Source: DASXVU01 sp963732855 (GTDB lineage: Archaea > Thermoplasmatota > Thermoplasmata > Methanomassiliicoccales > UBA472). Taken from it: a stretch of DNA of 64,000 bases. This document shows positions 32,970 to 41,332 of this stretch, in pieces. Each line of letters starts with the position of its first letter. The first letter of the stretch is position 1. The position numbers and the translations under genes were made by a program. Where the stretch lies: assembly GCA_963732855.1 (NCBI GenBank), contig CAVTBB010000001.1, positions 62,001-126,000 of the forward strand, read 5' to 3'. The notes below the pieces were generated by a model. It saw only the letters and a program-made list of their open reading frames with translations. It did not search any database and was not told where the DNA came from.

Positions 32970-35900
32970 ATGATAAAGCAAGTCCAGGCAAGTTACAATC
33001 CAGCTCAACTAGAGAAAGCGGTCCGGGAATTCTGGACCAAGACCGACGCCTACAAGAAGACAAAGGAGCTTCGAGCAGGTGGTCCTGACTATTATTTCGT
33101 TGATGGTCCGCCGTACACCACCGGTTATATTCACCTGGGCACGGCATGGAACAAGACCATCAAGGACACCATCATTCGGTTCAAGCGGATGCAGCGGTTC
33201 AACGTCACGGACACTCCAGGCTATGATATGCATGGTCTGCCCATCGAGGTCAAGGTGGAACAATCCATCGGGGTGAAGAACAAGAAGGAGATCGAGGAAT
33301 ACGGTATCGACCGTTTTGTCGGCACCTGCAAAGAGTTCGCATTGGGCTTCCAGAAGAAGATGAACGAACAGTTCTCGGAACTGGGCGTATGGATGGATTG
33401 GGACAACCCCTATCTCACCATCAATTCAAGTTACATAGAGGCAGCCTGGTGGACGCTGAAGCGTGCACACGACAAGGGACTGCTGGTTACCGCGAACCGG
33501 GTCCTGCCCGGATGTCCCCGTTGCGAGACCGCCTTGGCTGAGGCGGAGATCGAGTACTCGGACGAGAAAGACCCCTCCATATACGTCAAGTTCCCGCTTC
33601 GGAACGATGAGAAGGTCTCGCTGCTGATATGGACCACCACCCCGTGGACATTGCCAGCAAACATGGCCGTGGCCGCCCATCCCGATTTCAAATATGTCAA
33701 GGTCCGCTATCGCCGCATCGGCGAGACCGAGACGGTGATTGCCCTCAAGGATCTGGTGGAACAGATCCGCGACGTCGGCGGCTGGGAGAAATACGACATC
33801 CTGGAGAACATCGAGGGCGACGACCTGGTCGGTACCGAATACCTTCCCCCATTCGGAGATGAAGTACCATACCAGAGGAACGTTGACGGAAAGTGGGTCC
33901 ATAAGGTCATCCCGTCCAAAACAGTCGAGGCCACCAACACCGGCCTAGTGCACATCGCGCCTGGCCATGGTCCCGAGGATTTCGAGCTGGGCAAGGAGTT
34001 CGGCATCGAGCCGTTCTGCCCGGTCGAAGCAAATGGAAAGTTCAGTACTGAGGTCGGGGAAAAATACCAGGGCATCCACATTAAAAAGGCCAACCCCCTC
34101 CTCATCGAAGACCTTAAGGAAAAGGGGATCCTGTTCTGGAGCGGCATAATAGAGCACCGCTTCGGTCACTGCTGGAGATGCAACACCCCAGTCATATTCC
34201 GATCGACTCAGCAGTGGTTCCTCAAGGTCACCGCGATAAAGAACCTCATGCTGGAAGAGGTTGAGAGGATTCGTTGGACCCCGGATTGGGCCGGATCCTC
34301 GCGTATGTATGATTGGGTTCTCAACGCTCGTGACTGGTGCATCTCTCGTCAGAGATATTGGGGGATACCGATCCCGGTATGGACCTGCGCCTCCTGCGGC
34401 GAGGTAAAGGTCATCGGTTCGGTTGCCGAGCTGGAAATGCTTGACGGTTACCGGAAGGACATGGAACTGCACCGGCCCTGGATCGACTCTGTGACCTGTG
34501 ACTGTCCGAAGTGCAACAAGACCATGAGGCGTGTGCCGGACGTTCTCGACGTATGGTTCGATTCAGCCGTCGCCTCCTGGGCGCAATTGGGCTTCCCCGC
34601 GAAGCGAACCGAGTTCGACCGCTGGTGGCCGGGACGCTGGATAACAGAGGCACAGGATCAGACCAGAGGATGGTTCTACTCACAGCTGGCTGCCGGATGC
34701 ATCGCGTTCGGGCGCGCCCCGTACGAAAGCGTGCTCATGCACGGATGGATGCTGGACCCGTCCGGCCAGCCCATGTCAAAGAGCAAGGGCAACGTCATCG
34801 AACCGATCAAGGTCATCGCGGACTATGGCGCCGACGCGCTGCGATTCTATATGCTGAGATCGTCCGCACCGTGGGAGGACATAGCATTCCAATGGGAGGG
34901 GGTGAAGAACGCCAGGAAGATGCTCAACGTCTTCTGGAACGTGGTCAACTTCGCCGCCCAATATATGGCCATTGATAAGTTCGACCCGAGTACTGTCGAC
35001 TATGATCGGCTGAAGGGTCACCTGCGCTCTGAGGACAAGTGGCTGATATCCAAGACCGAGAAGCTGAAACACGAGGTCACCCGCAGCATCAACACCTACG
35101 ATTTGCACAAGGCTTGCAGGGCGATCGAAGAATTTGTCCTGGACGACCTGTCCCGCTGGTATGTCCGCCTTATCAGGGACAGAATGTGGAAGGAAGAAGG
35201 CGACCTGGACAAGCTAGCCGCCTACAAGGTCCTATTCGATTCGGCCATGGCCACAAACGCGCTTCTGGCGCCGTTCTGTCCTCATATCACGGAGGAAGTA
35301 TACCAACACCTGGACGGATCGAAGGGTTCGGTCCATATGTTGGACTGGCCGTTGGCTGATCTCACCAAGGTCGACGAGCGCCTCGAGACCTCCATGAAGG
35401 AATGCGCGGAACTGGTGGAGATCATCACCCGGGAACGCCAAGCCCGCAACGTCAAGCTGCGGTGGCCTATGAAGAGGATCATCATCAAGGCCTCGACCCA
35501 GGAGGCAATGGACTCCATCATGGCGCTTGACGATATCCTGCTATCCCAATCCAACACCAAGTCGGTGCAGTACATCAAACCAGGCCAGGAATGGGAGGAG
35601 ACCATCCTCAATGTTATCCCCAACCCGCACGCCATCGGCAAGGTCTATCGCCAATGGTCGTCGAAGATCGCCGTTCTCCTGAAATCGAGACCGGCCAAAC
35701 AGATCAAGGAAAGCATCGACAAGGGCGAGTATTCGCTCGGGATCGAGGGGCAGCTAGTTAAGATAGAGCCCAACATGGTCTCCTTCACGACGTCATTGCC
35801 GAACGAGGTCATCGGGGCCAAGTTCAGCGGCGGAGAGGTCTACCTGGACTTCCAAGTGACAATGGAGATCGAGGCGGAAGGATTTGCCCGGGAGATCATC

Positions 35901-37190
35901 CGACGCATCCAGCAGATGAGAAAGGACATGAAGCTGGACGTAGAAGAGTTCGTCAAAGTGGAAGTGACCGCCCCGGTCAAGATCATCGAGTATTTCAAGA
36001 TCTGGAAAGAACACATCATGTCCGAGACCAGGTCCAAGAAGCTAGATTTCGTGGACGACGCTCAGGGCACGTACAAGGTGTCCTGGGAGGTCGAGGGCCA
36101 CAAGATGGAGATCGGGATCACCTCGACCCACATCAAAGAAGCCCTCACCAAACTGGCAGGGATACCCGGGCTGACCCATAAGATGGCCATGTACTTGGCG
36201 GAGAAAGGATTCTGCTCGGCCGATGACCTGAAGAACCTGGGCGAAGAGAAGCTAGGGAACATGGAAGGTTTCACCAAGTCTGACGCGAAGCGCATATTCA
36301 ATCACCTCGTAAGGAAGGATGAGGGAAAGAAGTGTGAGACCTGCGGAGGAGCCATGGACATTGATGGCAGGTGCCTCACTTGCTCGACCGTACCCGGGAC
36401 TGGCACTCCGAAGGAACGCCTGATCCCATTCCTGCTGCGCGTTCCCAGGATGAACAAGCTTAAGGCGGAGATGCTTTACGACGCGGGATACGACAACATC
36501 GGGAAGATCGAGACCGCGGGAAAGGACGATCTGGCGAAAGTGAGCGGATTGGGCGCTAGGACCATCGACGGTTTGCTGGTGTACGCACAGGGCGGCGGAT
36601 TCAAGACCATTGTTAAATGCCATTCATGCGGGGCGGACATCAGACCGGACGAGCTCAAATGCCCCAATTGCGGGGTCGCCTTCCGCGAGGACCTGGTCGA
36701 TGAAGAGGATGAGGAAAAGGCCAAGACCAAGTCGGTAGATGACCTGGAGCGTTCATTCGCTTACCTCATTAAGGAGGACAGATCGGAACGGTCATACGCC
36801 TTCTTCGAAAAGGCACTGTCTCAAGGACTCGCCGGCTTCTGCGTTACCCGTAACTATCCGCTGAAGATAAAATCGAAGTATAACTTAGGTGACACACAGA
36901 TCCTCTGGTTGTCGAACGTAGGCAAGGAGAACTCCCTACGGCCGAAGGACCTTGAGAAACTGAGCTATTCGCTCGAGCAGTTCCTGGCGAACAACTCGGG
37001 TGTGATCCTATTGGACGGACTCGAATACCTCATCACCAACAACAATTTCCTGACCGTCCTCAGGTTCATCCAATCATTGAGGGATCAGGTGGCCATAAAC
37101 CGTTCGATACTGATCATGGCGCTCAACCCTTCGACCCTAGACCCGCACGAACTGAACTTGCTGGAGAAAGAGGTCGACGTGGCCTTGTAA
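32970..37190 (+). CDS. ileS: Isoleucyl-tRNA synthetase with HhH / zinc-ribbon / DUF835 tail
   Basis: Charges tRNA-Ile. From the ATG at 32970 it has 1406 residues; usual archaeal IleRS is about 1030-1070. The catalytic core is intact: a HIGH-type motif (YIHLGTAWNK), the CP1 editing domain (TTPWTLPANM, NTGLVHIAPGHGPEDF), KMSKS as PMSKSKGN, and the anticodon-binding helical domain. IleRS ends near residue 1045. The remaining 360 residues hold a helix-hairpin-helix (LTKLAGIPGLTHKMAMYLAEKG), a zinc ribbon (CETCGGAM...CLTC), a second HhH-like unit (LAKVSGLGARTIDGLL), a second zinc ribbon (CHSCGADI...CPNCG), an acidic linker and a DUF835/KaiC-like domain to the end. No stop or frame shift separates the parts. 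Confidence 0.96.
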   Translation: MIKQVQASYNPAQLEKAVREFWTKTDAYKKTKELRAGGPDYYFVDGPPYTTGYIHLGTAWNKTIKDTIIRFKRMQRFNVTDTPGYDMHGLPIEVKVEQSIGVKNKKEIEEYGIDRFVGTCKEFALGFQKKMNEQFSELGVWMDWDNPYLTINSSYIEAAWWTLKRAHDKGLLVTANRVLPGCPRCETALAEAEIEYSDEKDPSIYVKFPLRNDEKVSLLIWTTTPWTLPANMAVAAHPDFKYVKVRYRRIGETETVIALKDLVEQIRDVGGWEKYDILENIEGDDLVGTEYLPPFGDEVPYQRNVDGKWVHKVIPSKTVEATNTGLVHIAPGHGPEDFELGKEFGIEPFCPVEANGKFSTEVGEKYQGIHIKKANPLLIEDLKEKGILFWSGIIEHRFGHCWRCNTPVIFRSTQQWFLKVTAIKNLMLEEVERIRWTPDWAGSSRMYDWVLNARDWCISRQRYWGIPIPVWTCASCGEVKVIGSVAELEMLDGYRKDMELHRPWIDSVTCDCPKCNKTMRRVPDVLDVWFDSAVASWAQLGFPAKRTEFDRWWPGRWITEAQDQTRGWFYSQLAAGCIAFGRAPYESVLMHGWMLDPSGQPMSKSKGNVIEPIKVIADYGADALRFYMLRSSAPWEDIAFQWEGVKNARKMLNVFWNVVNFAAQYMAIDKFDPSTVDYDRLKGHLRSEDKWLISKTEKLKHEVTRSINTYDLHKACRAIEEFVLDDLSRWYVRLIRDRMWKEEGDLDKLAAYKVLFDSAMATNALLAPFCPHITEEVYQHLDGSKGSVHMLDWPLADLTKVDERLETSMKECAELVEIITRERQARNVKLRWPMKRIIIKASTQEAMDSIMALDDILLSQSNTKSVQYIKPGQEWEETILNVIPNPHAIGKVYRQWSSKIAVLLKSRPAKQIKESIDKGEYSLGIEGQLVKIEPNMVSFTTSLPNEVIGAKFSGGEVYLDFQVTMEIEAEGFAREIIRRIQQMRKDMKLDVEEFVKVEVTAPVKIIEYFKIWKEHIMSETRSKKLDFVDDAQGTYKVSWEVEGHKMEIGITSTHIKEALTKLAGIPGLTHKMAMYLAEKGFCSADDLKNLGEEKLGNMEGFTKSDAKRIFNHLVRKDEGKKCETCGGAMDIDGRCLTCSTVPGTGTPKERLIPFLLRVPRMNKLKAEMLYDAGYDNIGKIETAGKDDLAKVSGLGARTIDGLLVYAQGGGFKTIVKCHSCGADIRPDELKCPNCGVAFREDLVDEEDEEKAKTKSVDDLERSFAYLIKEDRSERSYAFFEKALSQGLAGFCVTRNYPLKIKSKYNLGDTQILWLSNVGKENSLRPKDLEKLSYSLEQFLANNSGVILLDGLEYLITNNNFLTVLRFIQSLRDQVAINRSILIMALNPSTLDPHELNLLEKEVDVAL

Positions 37191-37199
37191 GAAGAAACC

Positions 37200-37235
37200 T
37201 GATGGTGGCTGAAAGGCCATCAAATATTCCTTTTT
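37200..37235 (+). terminator. Terminator-like hairpin after ileS
   Basis: TGATGG (37200-37205) pairs with CCATCA (37217-37222), and an inner TGGC/GCCA pairing is also possible. It is followed by AATATTCCTTTTT. It lies 10 bases after the ileS stop and looks like an intrinsic terminator for that long transcript. It also supports the view that the C-terminal domains belong to the ileS transcript. Confidence 0.45.
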
Positions 37236-37301
37236 CGGCCAATTCCATGTTCGACCTAAAGCTGCCTTCCATAGCACCGATCAATTGCTTCCTAGGATGC
37301 T

Positions 37302-38078
37302 TCAGACCAACCTTAGGTCCGCCAGAAGCCTTAGGAACCCTGGCACCACGTCGTAATCTTTAACCTCTGACGGTTGCACCCATTTGTACTCGGTATGCTC
37401 CCAGTCTATGACTACGTCTTGACTCATCACATCGAACAGGAATGGATAGATGGTCCAGATGTGCCCTTGTTCCCGGATGGTGATCGGGTCGGCTGTCTTG
37501 ACTAGGGTGAATTGATCGATCGCCAGCTCCTCCCGTATCTCACGGAGAGCGGTCTGTTCCGGACTCTCTCTAGCTTCCACATAACCGCTGACACCAGCCC
37601 ATTTGCCTTTATTGGTCCCGACCTTGTCGCTGCGCTTCAGAATGAGTATTCTGTCATCATGACGCATTATGCTGGTGGTAACCTCATCTTCTTTCACCCC
37701 AGCTATGCTGACCACACCCGTGTTTCCATCGACGAAGATCTCGTCATCATCGCGAAACAATGATACGTCCAAGGAGTCGACCATCGGAACGTTCGCCATG
37801 ACCGCCCCTGTGGCCACGATAGTTTCCGCTTTCTCGTTGATGATGGCACTCGGCTGGTTGCCATGCTTCTTCATGTCCAAGAGCGTATACGACCCAACAG
37901 TGCTGCCCCTTCCTTTTGGGAAGATGAAAATCTTTCCTTTGATCGATGTACCGGACTTTCCAGTGGCCACCGAGAGTTCGCCGGTCCTCGCGTTGACTCC
38001 CCCAAGGAAGCTGAAGGCCTCCGGCAATACCACAGCTTTGCCTTCACCTTTACCGGGCGAGATAGATCGCCCCTTCAT
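37302..38078 (-). CDS. Phosphomevalonate dehydratase small subunit fused to a Nudix domain
   Basis: A 258-residue two-domain protein. The N-terminal domain (about 1-130) is the DUF126 swivel domain, the small subunit of aconitase X. Features are the start MKGRSISPGKGEGKAVVLPE, FSFLGGVNARTGEL, and GRGSTVGSYTLLDMKKHGNQPSAII. The C-terminal half (about 135-258) is a Nudix domain with a complete Nudix box GYVEARESPEQTALREIREEL, preceded by LILKRSDKVGTNKGKWAGVS. I start it at ATG 38078, which overlaps the large-subunit stop as ATGA; longer versions run into that gene. In archaea this pair dehydrates mevalonate 5-phosphate. Fusion with Nudix is unusual. Confidence 0.9.
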   Translation of the reverse strand: MKGRSISPGKGEGKAVVLPEAFSFLGGVNARTGELSVATGKSGTSIKGKIFIFPKGRGSTVGSYTLLDMKKHGNQPSAIINEKAETIVATGAVMANVPMVDSLDVSLFRDDDEIFVDGNTGVVSIAGVKEDEVTTSIMRHDDRILILKRSDKVGTNKGKWAGVSGYVEARESPEQTALREIREELAIDQFTLVKTADPITIREQGHIWTIYPFLFDVMSQDVVIDWEHTEYKWVQPSEVKDYDVVPGFLRLLADLRLV

Positions 38079-39247
38079 TGCATCACCATATCCAGAAGGG
38101 ATTCCGCCGATTCGCATATGACCTTCTGAGAACAAAGGGAGGGCAGATAGTTGCAGGCCTTGCACGAGTTCGTGGCAGTGCAGCGGTAGACACCTTCGAT
38201 CGGAGTGACGATCATGCATGTGTCGCATACCACTTTTCCGATCCTTTCCAGTTCCCTGACCTCCTTCGGACATTTGCCCACGACCTCCCGGGAAGTGCAG
38301 AACCAGACATCCGTGTCAATAACCTTCTTCCGGCCCTTGACCGTCGAGGCCAGATGACGCACTTCGTTCTCGCTCAGATGTGGGCAACCTAGCGCGATAA
38401 GTTCCGGGTCCTTCCCGGTCGAGATCGTGTCCTTGAAGGTCCGGAGCTCTTTCTCGTCCACCTTAATGACCTCCAATCCTCTGACCTCCTGCAGTTCGCT
38501 ATCCGGAGTGATGCCTTCAACATGGAACAGAGCTACCGACCCAGCCGCAGCCATGGCGGCGGCCATCATCTTGAGCTGGTCTGTGTCCGGCGTTACACCC
38601 CTTATGTAGGGCACAGCACTGCCAATCTTCGATCCTATCGCTTGACCAAGGAGGGCATAGTCCAGCAAATTCTCTTTCATCTCCGCTTCGATAACGATGG
38701 TCGATCTGCGATTGGCCTCGAGGTGAAGTCCATATAATGGCGTTTTGCCGATTATAGAGGCGGCAAGCGCACCCGGCCCGCCCTCCCGGTTGGTCCTGGC
38801 CCCGATAACTGAGTTGGCGTAGGAAAGGGCCGATGATTCAGCCCAAGCAATGGTGTCACCCTTGCAAGGGACATTTGTGGATAGGTAAGGGGTACAGCTG
38901 CATGTCGTCTGAACTCCCAGTTTAGCGTAGCATTCGATGATCTCCAATTGCTTTTGGGCGAATTCTTCCGGGACATGCATTTCTTTCCAACGGACGCTGT
39001 CCATACCTGATGGATTGAGCGTCGTCTTAATAGAGACCTTGCAGTCCTCTGACATCTCTTTCAGGAAATCGATACCGCCATCGCCAATTGTCTTGTAAGA
39101 GACACCGGATAGATGGGCAGAAGTGATGGGGACCAGCTTTTCCGCCCCATAAATCTTGCCTACCGCGACCAACAGTTCCATCGCACGACGCTTGCCATGA
39201 CCCTGCTCCCCGGCAAGGATCGATTCCTCTTCTTTGGTCAGGAACAT
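38075..39247 (-). CDS. Phosphomevalonate dehydratase large subunit (aconitase X)
   Basis: The catalytic large subunit (390 residues) of archaeal phosphomevalonate dehydratase. It turns mevalonate 5-phosphate into trans-anhydromevalonate 5-phosphate in the modified archaeal mevalonate pathway. It carries an iron-sulfur cluster in this family. Motifs: EEESILAGEQGHGKRRAMELLVAVG, CSCTPYLSTNVPCKGDTIAWAESSA with Cys ligand candidates, NSVIGARTNREGGPGALAASIIGKTPLYG and the C-terminal CPKEVRELERIGKVVCDTC with CTATNSCKACNYLPS. It is the aconitase X type. It overlaps the small-subunit start by four bases. Its role is inferred from the published archaeal pathway. Confidence 0.92.
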   Translation of the reverse strand: MFLTKEEESILAGEQGHGKRRAMELLVAVGKIYGAEKLVPITSAHLSGVSYKTIGDGGIDFLKEMSEDCKVSIKTTLNPSGMDSVRWKEMHVPEEFAQKQLEIIECYAKLGVQTTCSCTPYLSTNVPCKGDTIAWAESSALSYANSVIGARTNREGGPGALAASIIGKTPLYGLHLEANRRSTIVIEAEMKENLLDYALLGQAIGSKIGSAVPYIRGVTPDTDQLKMMAAAMAAAGSVALFHVEGITPDSELQEVRGLEVIKVDEKELRTFKDTISTGKDPELIALGCPHLSENEVRHLASTVKGRKKVIDTDVWFCTSREVVGKCPKEVRELERIGKVVCDTCMIVTPIEGVYRCTATNSCKACNYLPSLCSQKVICESAESLLDMVMQ

Positions 39248-39329
39248 ATTGGATGGGCGAGGAGGGTGATAAGATAAAATGTTTGTGAAATCATCCGGAA
39301 TTAATGTTCATGACCTCCAGGAATCGTAT

Positions 39330-39575
39330 CTATTTTTCCTTTACCATGCTCTTGAGGGTGAACATTATCGTTTTCCTGTTAACAACTAGGTGCAGCAGGA
39401 GGAACAATGCGATCAGGCCGGCGAAAATAGCGTGGATCCCGGCTGATCCTCCCCCCGATCCGACAATCGCCCCTATATTCCCGGCTTCCGCTTCCATCGA
39501 CCCCTCCAAGGCCATTCCTGTGAGGAGCGCCAATGTCACACTAGTCAGAAGCCCAATGAACACCAAACCCTTCAT
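39330..39575 (-). CDS. Small membrane protein, DUF4405-like
   Basis: An 81-residue protein from the ATG at 39575. Helix 1 is VFIGLLTSVTLALLTGMAL; a Gly/Ser loop follows; helix 2 is IHAIFAGLIALFLLLHLVVN, with two His residues about 15 apart (IH...LH) and a final NRKTIMFTLKS. The His spacing recalls DUF4405-type or small haem-binding membrane proteins. A longer version starting at 39662 is open, but a TATA-like AATCATAAATATTCC (minus strand, about 39618-39632) lies inside it, so I chose the shorter. Function unknown. Confidence 0.55.
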   Translation of the reverse strand: MKGLVFIGLLTSVTLALLTGMALEGSMEAEAGNIGAIVGSGGGSAGIHAIFAGLIALFLLLHLVVNRKTIMFTLKSMVKEK

Positions 39576-39912
39576 CCATACCCGATTCTTGTTTGCAATC
39601 GACAGATAGACGGACACTTCGGAATATTTATGATTTTCAGCCCAGTGGATTGTCATTACCATAAAAATGACTGCCGGATGTTAAGGTGGAAGGCGGCAAT
39701 ATCTTTCACTTTGGCCGTAAACTTCAGTATTCACCTATGATTTGCTTTCATTATTTCTAATAAAAAAATTGACGATTCATTCGACAAAATTTGGAAACTA
39801 TCTAAAGCAATAATTACATCTGGTCACCCTCGAATTACTAAAATCAATAGTGATAATAGCCGGGTTTGGTTTATATATCGTGAATCGGCGTTCTTGGATT
39901 AGGTGTCCAAAA
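39576..39912. other. Intergenic region with divergent promoters
   Basis: No gene seen. This stretch separates the leftward small membrane protein from the rightward winged-helix gene. It is A+T-rich; a TATA-like GGTTTATATATCG at about 39868-39880 serves the gene at 39913, and the AATCATAAATATTCC near 39620 serves the leftward gene. Confidence 0.45.
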
Positions 39913-40275
39913 ATGCATGCGCTTGAAAAATCGCGGCTCTTTACCGAGGAATACTGCGGCAAGATACTCCTTGCAACGATGGGAAAACCGAAGGACGTAT
40001 ACGAACTGAGCAAGATGTTGGGAATTCCAATAGCTGCTTGCTACCGAAAGATCAAGCTCCTGGAGGAATCTGGCCTGATGTTCAGTCCGGAAAGGAAGCT
40101 TACTCAGGCAGGAAAAAGAATCAGCGTGTACAAGTCGAATGTAAAGAACGCTCAGATCGTGTTTGAGAAGAACAACATTAAGGCCAAGATCGAGATGATC
40201 GACGGTACTACCCAGGATGCAACGTACGACATTGAGATATCGGCATTGATGGGGATGTCGAAGCAAACGGCCTGA
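39913..40275 (+). CDS. Winged-helix transcriptional regulator (ArsR-like)
   Basis: A 120-residue protein with an ArsR-type winged helix (LFTEEYCGKILLATMGKPKDVYELSKMLGIPIAACYRKIKLLEESGLM, wing at KRISVYKSNVKNAQIVFEK). A short C-terminal part (KAKIEMIDGTTQDATYDIEISALM) has predicted strands. The start at 39913 is used because a TATA box (TTTATATATC) lies about 40 bases before and AGGTG precedes it. A partial copy of its 3' end lies at 41019-41202. The regulated target is not evident. Confidence 0.82.
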   Translation: MHALEKSRLFTEEYCGKILLATMGKPKDVYELSKMLGIPIAACYRKIKLLEESGLMFSPERKLTQAGKRISVYKSNVKNAQIVFEKNNIKAKIEMIDGTTQDATYDIEISALMGMSKQTA

Positions 40276-40550
40276 TTGGGCCGATCATCAATCACACGCT
40301 CGATTGCTCTGTGAGGAGGACTGATGATTATCGAGGCCTCCCTCCGTGTCGCCTCACATTAGCAGAAGAGAAAGGAATGGTAGGAAATGGAGACTGAAGG
40401 TCTGGCTTGGATGAACCAGAACAACTGTCAGTGACTATTCCTATCTTTCCTGATCTTTTACCTCTTTACCTCTTATGGAAAAGAACAATAGAAAAAAGGA
40501 TTTTGTGGGAATCTTTTCAAATGAAGGATCCCCAAAAATACGGAATAGCG

Positions 40551-40793
40551 TTACTGGGAGTGTTCGTAGACCCAGTTCATCTTTTTGCCCTGGGAGACAA
40601 AGTAAACCCAATAGTCTTTCCCTTCGAACTTGAAGACCTCTGGCTTGGACCTGGCATCTCCTACTGCATAGTATGGAGGAGTCGAAGGGTTGGCTCTAGT
40701 CACTCTGAGGTCTGTGTTCTTCTCGTTTGCAAATTTCTTTTTCAGCTCCGGAACAATAGCGTCCGGTACATCGAAAGTCGTGTCTACTTCCAT
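40551..40793 (-). CDS. Small conserved-looking protein, unknown
   Basis: An 80-residue soluble protein that I do not recognise. It has a charged N-terminal half (VPELKKKFANEKNTDLRV) and an aromatic-rich C-terminal half (KPEVFKFEGKDYWVYFVSQGKKMNWVYEHS). A near-perfect GGAGGT lies about seven bases before the ATG, which is strong evidence that it is translated. It sits between the regulator gene and the partial copy of that gene. Function unknown. Confidence 0.75.
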   Translation of the reverse strand: MEVDTTFDVPDAIVPELKKKFANEKNTDLRVTRANPSTPPYYAVGDARSKPEVFKFEGKDYWVYFVSQGKKMNWVYEHSQ

Positions 40794-41018
40794 ATCATTT
40801 ACCTCCTAATAGGGACGAATCCCCACTTCTAAAGGGCGTTAACTCATATTAATAAATGATTCATAATGGTCTGGTATATTAACGATTGATTTCGATTTAA
40901 ATCAACATTGATTGTTAAAACGAAGATTAACGGGTTCATGACTTGGATTCGTTTCTTTATTCTATTGTTAATGATAACGTTCGTTAAATTCAATTATATT
41001 CAGTAGAAACCGAATAAT
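40794..41018. other. A+T-rich gap between duplicated elements
   Basis: No gene is seen. The bases (for example TATTAACGATTGATTTCG and TAAATCAACATTGATTGTT) are notably A+T-rich compared with neighbours. The region lies just before the partial copy of the winged-helix gene. It may be inserted or decayed sequence. Confidence 0.4.
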
Positions 41019-41202
41019 ACAATGTTCATCTGAGAAAAAGATTCCGATAAGATGGGACTAGGTGTACAAGTCCAATGTAAAGAACGCTCAAATCATGTTT
41101 GAGAAGAACGACATCAAGGCTAGGATCGAGATGGTCGACGGTACTACCCAGGATGCAACGTACGACACAGAGATATCGGCATTGATGGAGTGGCAAAGCG
41201 AT
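41019..41202 (+). pseudogene. Truncated copy of the winged-helix regulator
   Basis: About 180 bases match the 3' part of the gene at 39913-40275. Shared runs include GTGTACAAGTC.AATG, AAGAACGCTCA.ATC, and GACGGTACTACCCAGGATGC, giving VYKSNVKNAQIMFEKNDIKARIEMVDGTTQDATYD and then EISALM. The similarity can be traced back to an ATGTTCA at 41019, but no start codon or DNA-binding part precedes it, so it is a fragment. It is probably what remains of a tandem duplication. Confidence 0.75.
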
Positions 41203-41332
41203 CAGCCTAAACATATCCAGATCCAAAATAATTCTCCTTAAACGGGCGGGAGTATAGACGACAGAGGATGCCCGGAACTCCGTCTCTGTTCCCTATCAAG
41301 TTCTCATCTGGTAATCCTCTTGGAATTTGATC

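Noticed and set aside
38079..38273. N-terminal extension of the Nudix fusion protein
   Set aside because: It reads through the aconitase X gene in another frame, and the swivel-domain start is at 38078 with an ATGA overlap.
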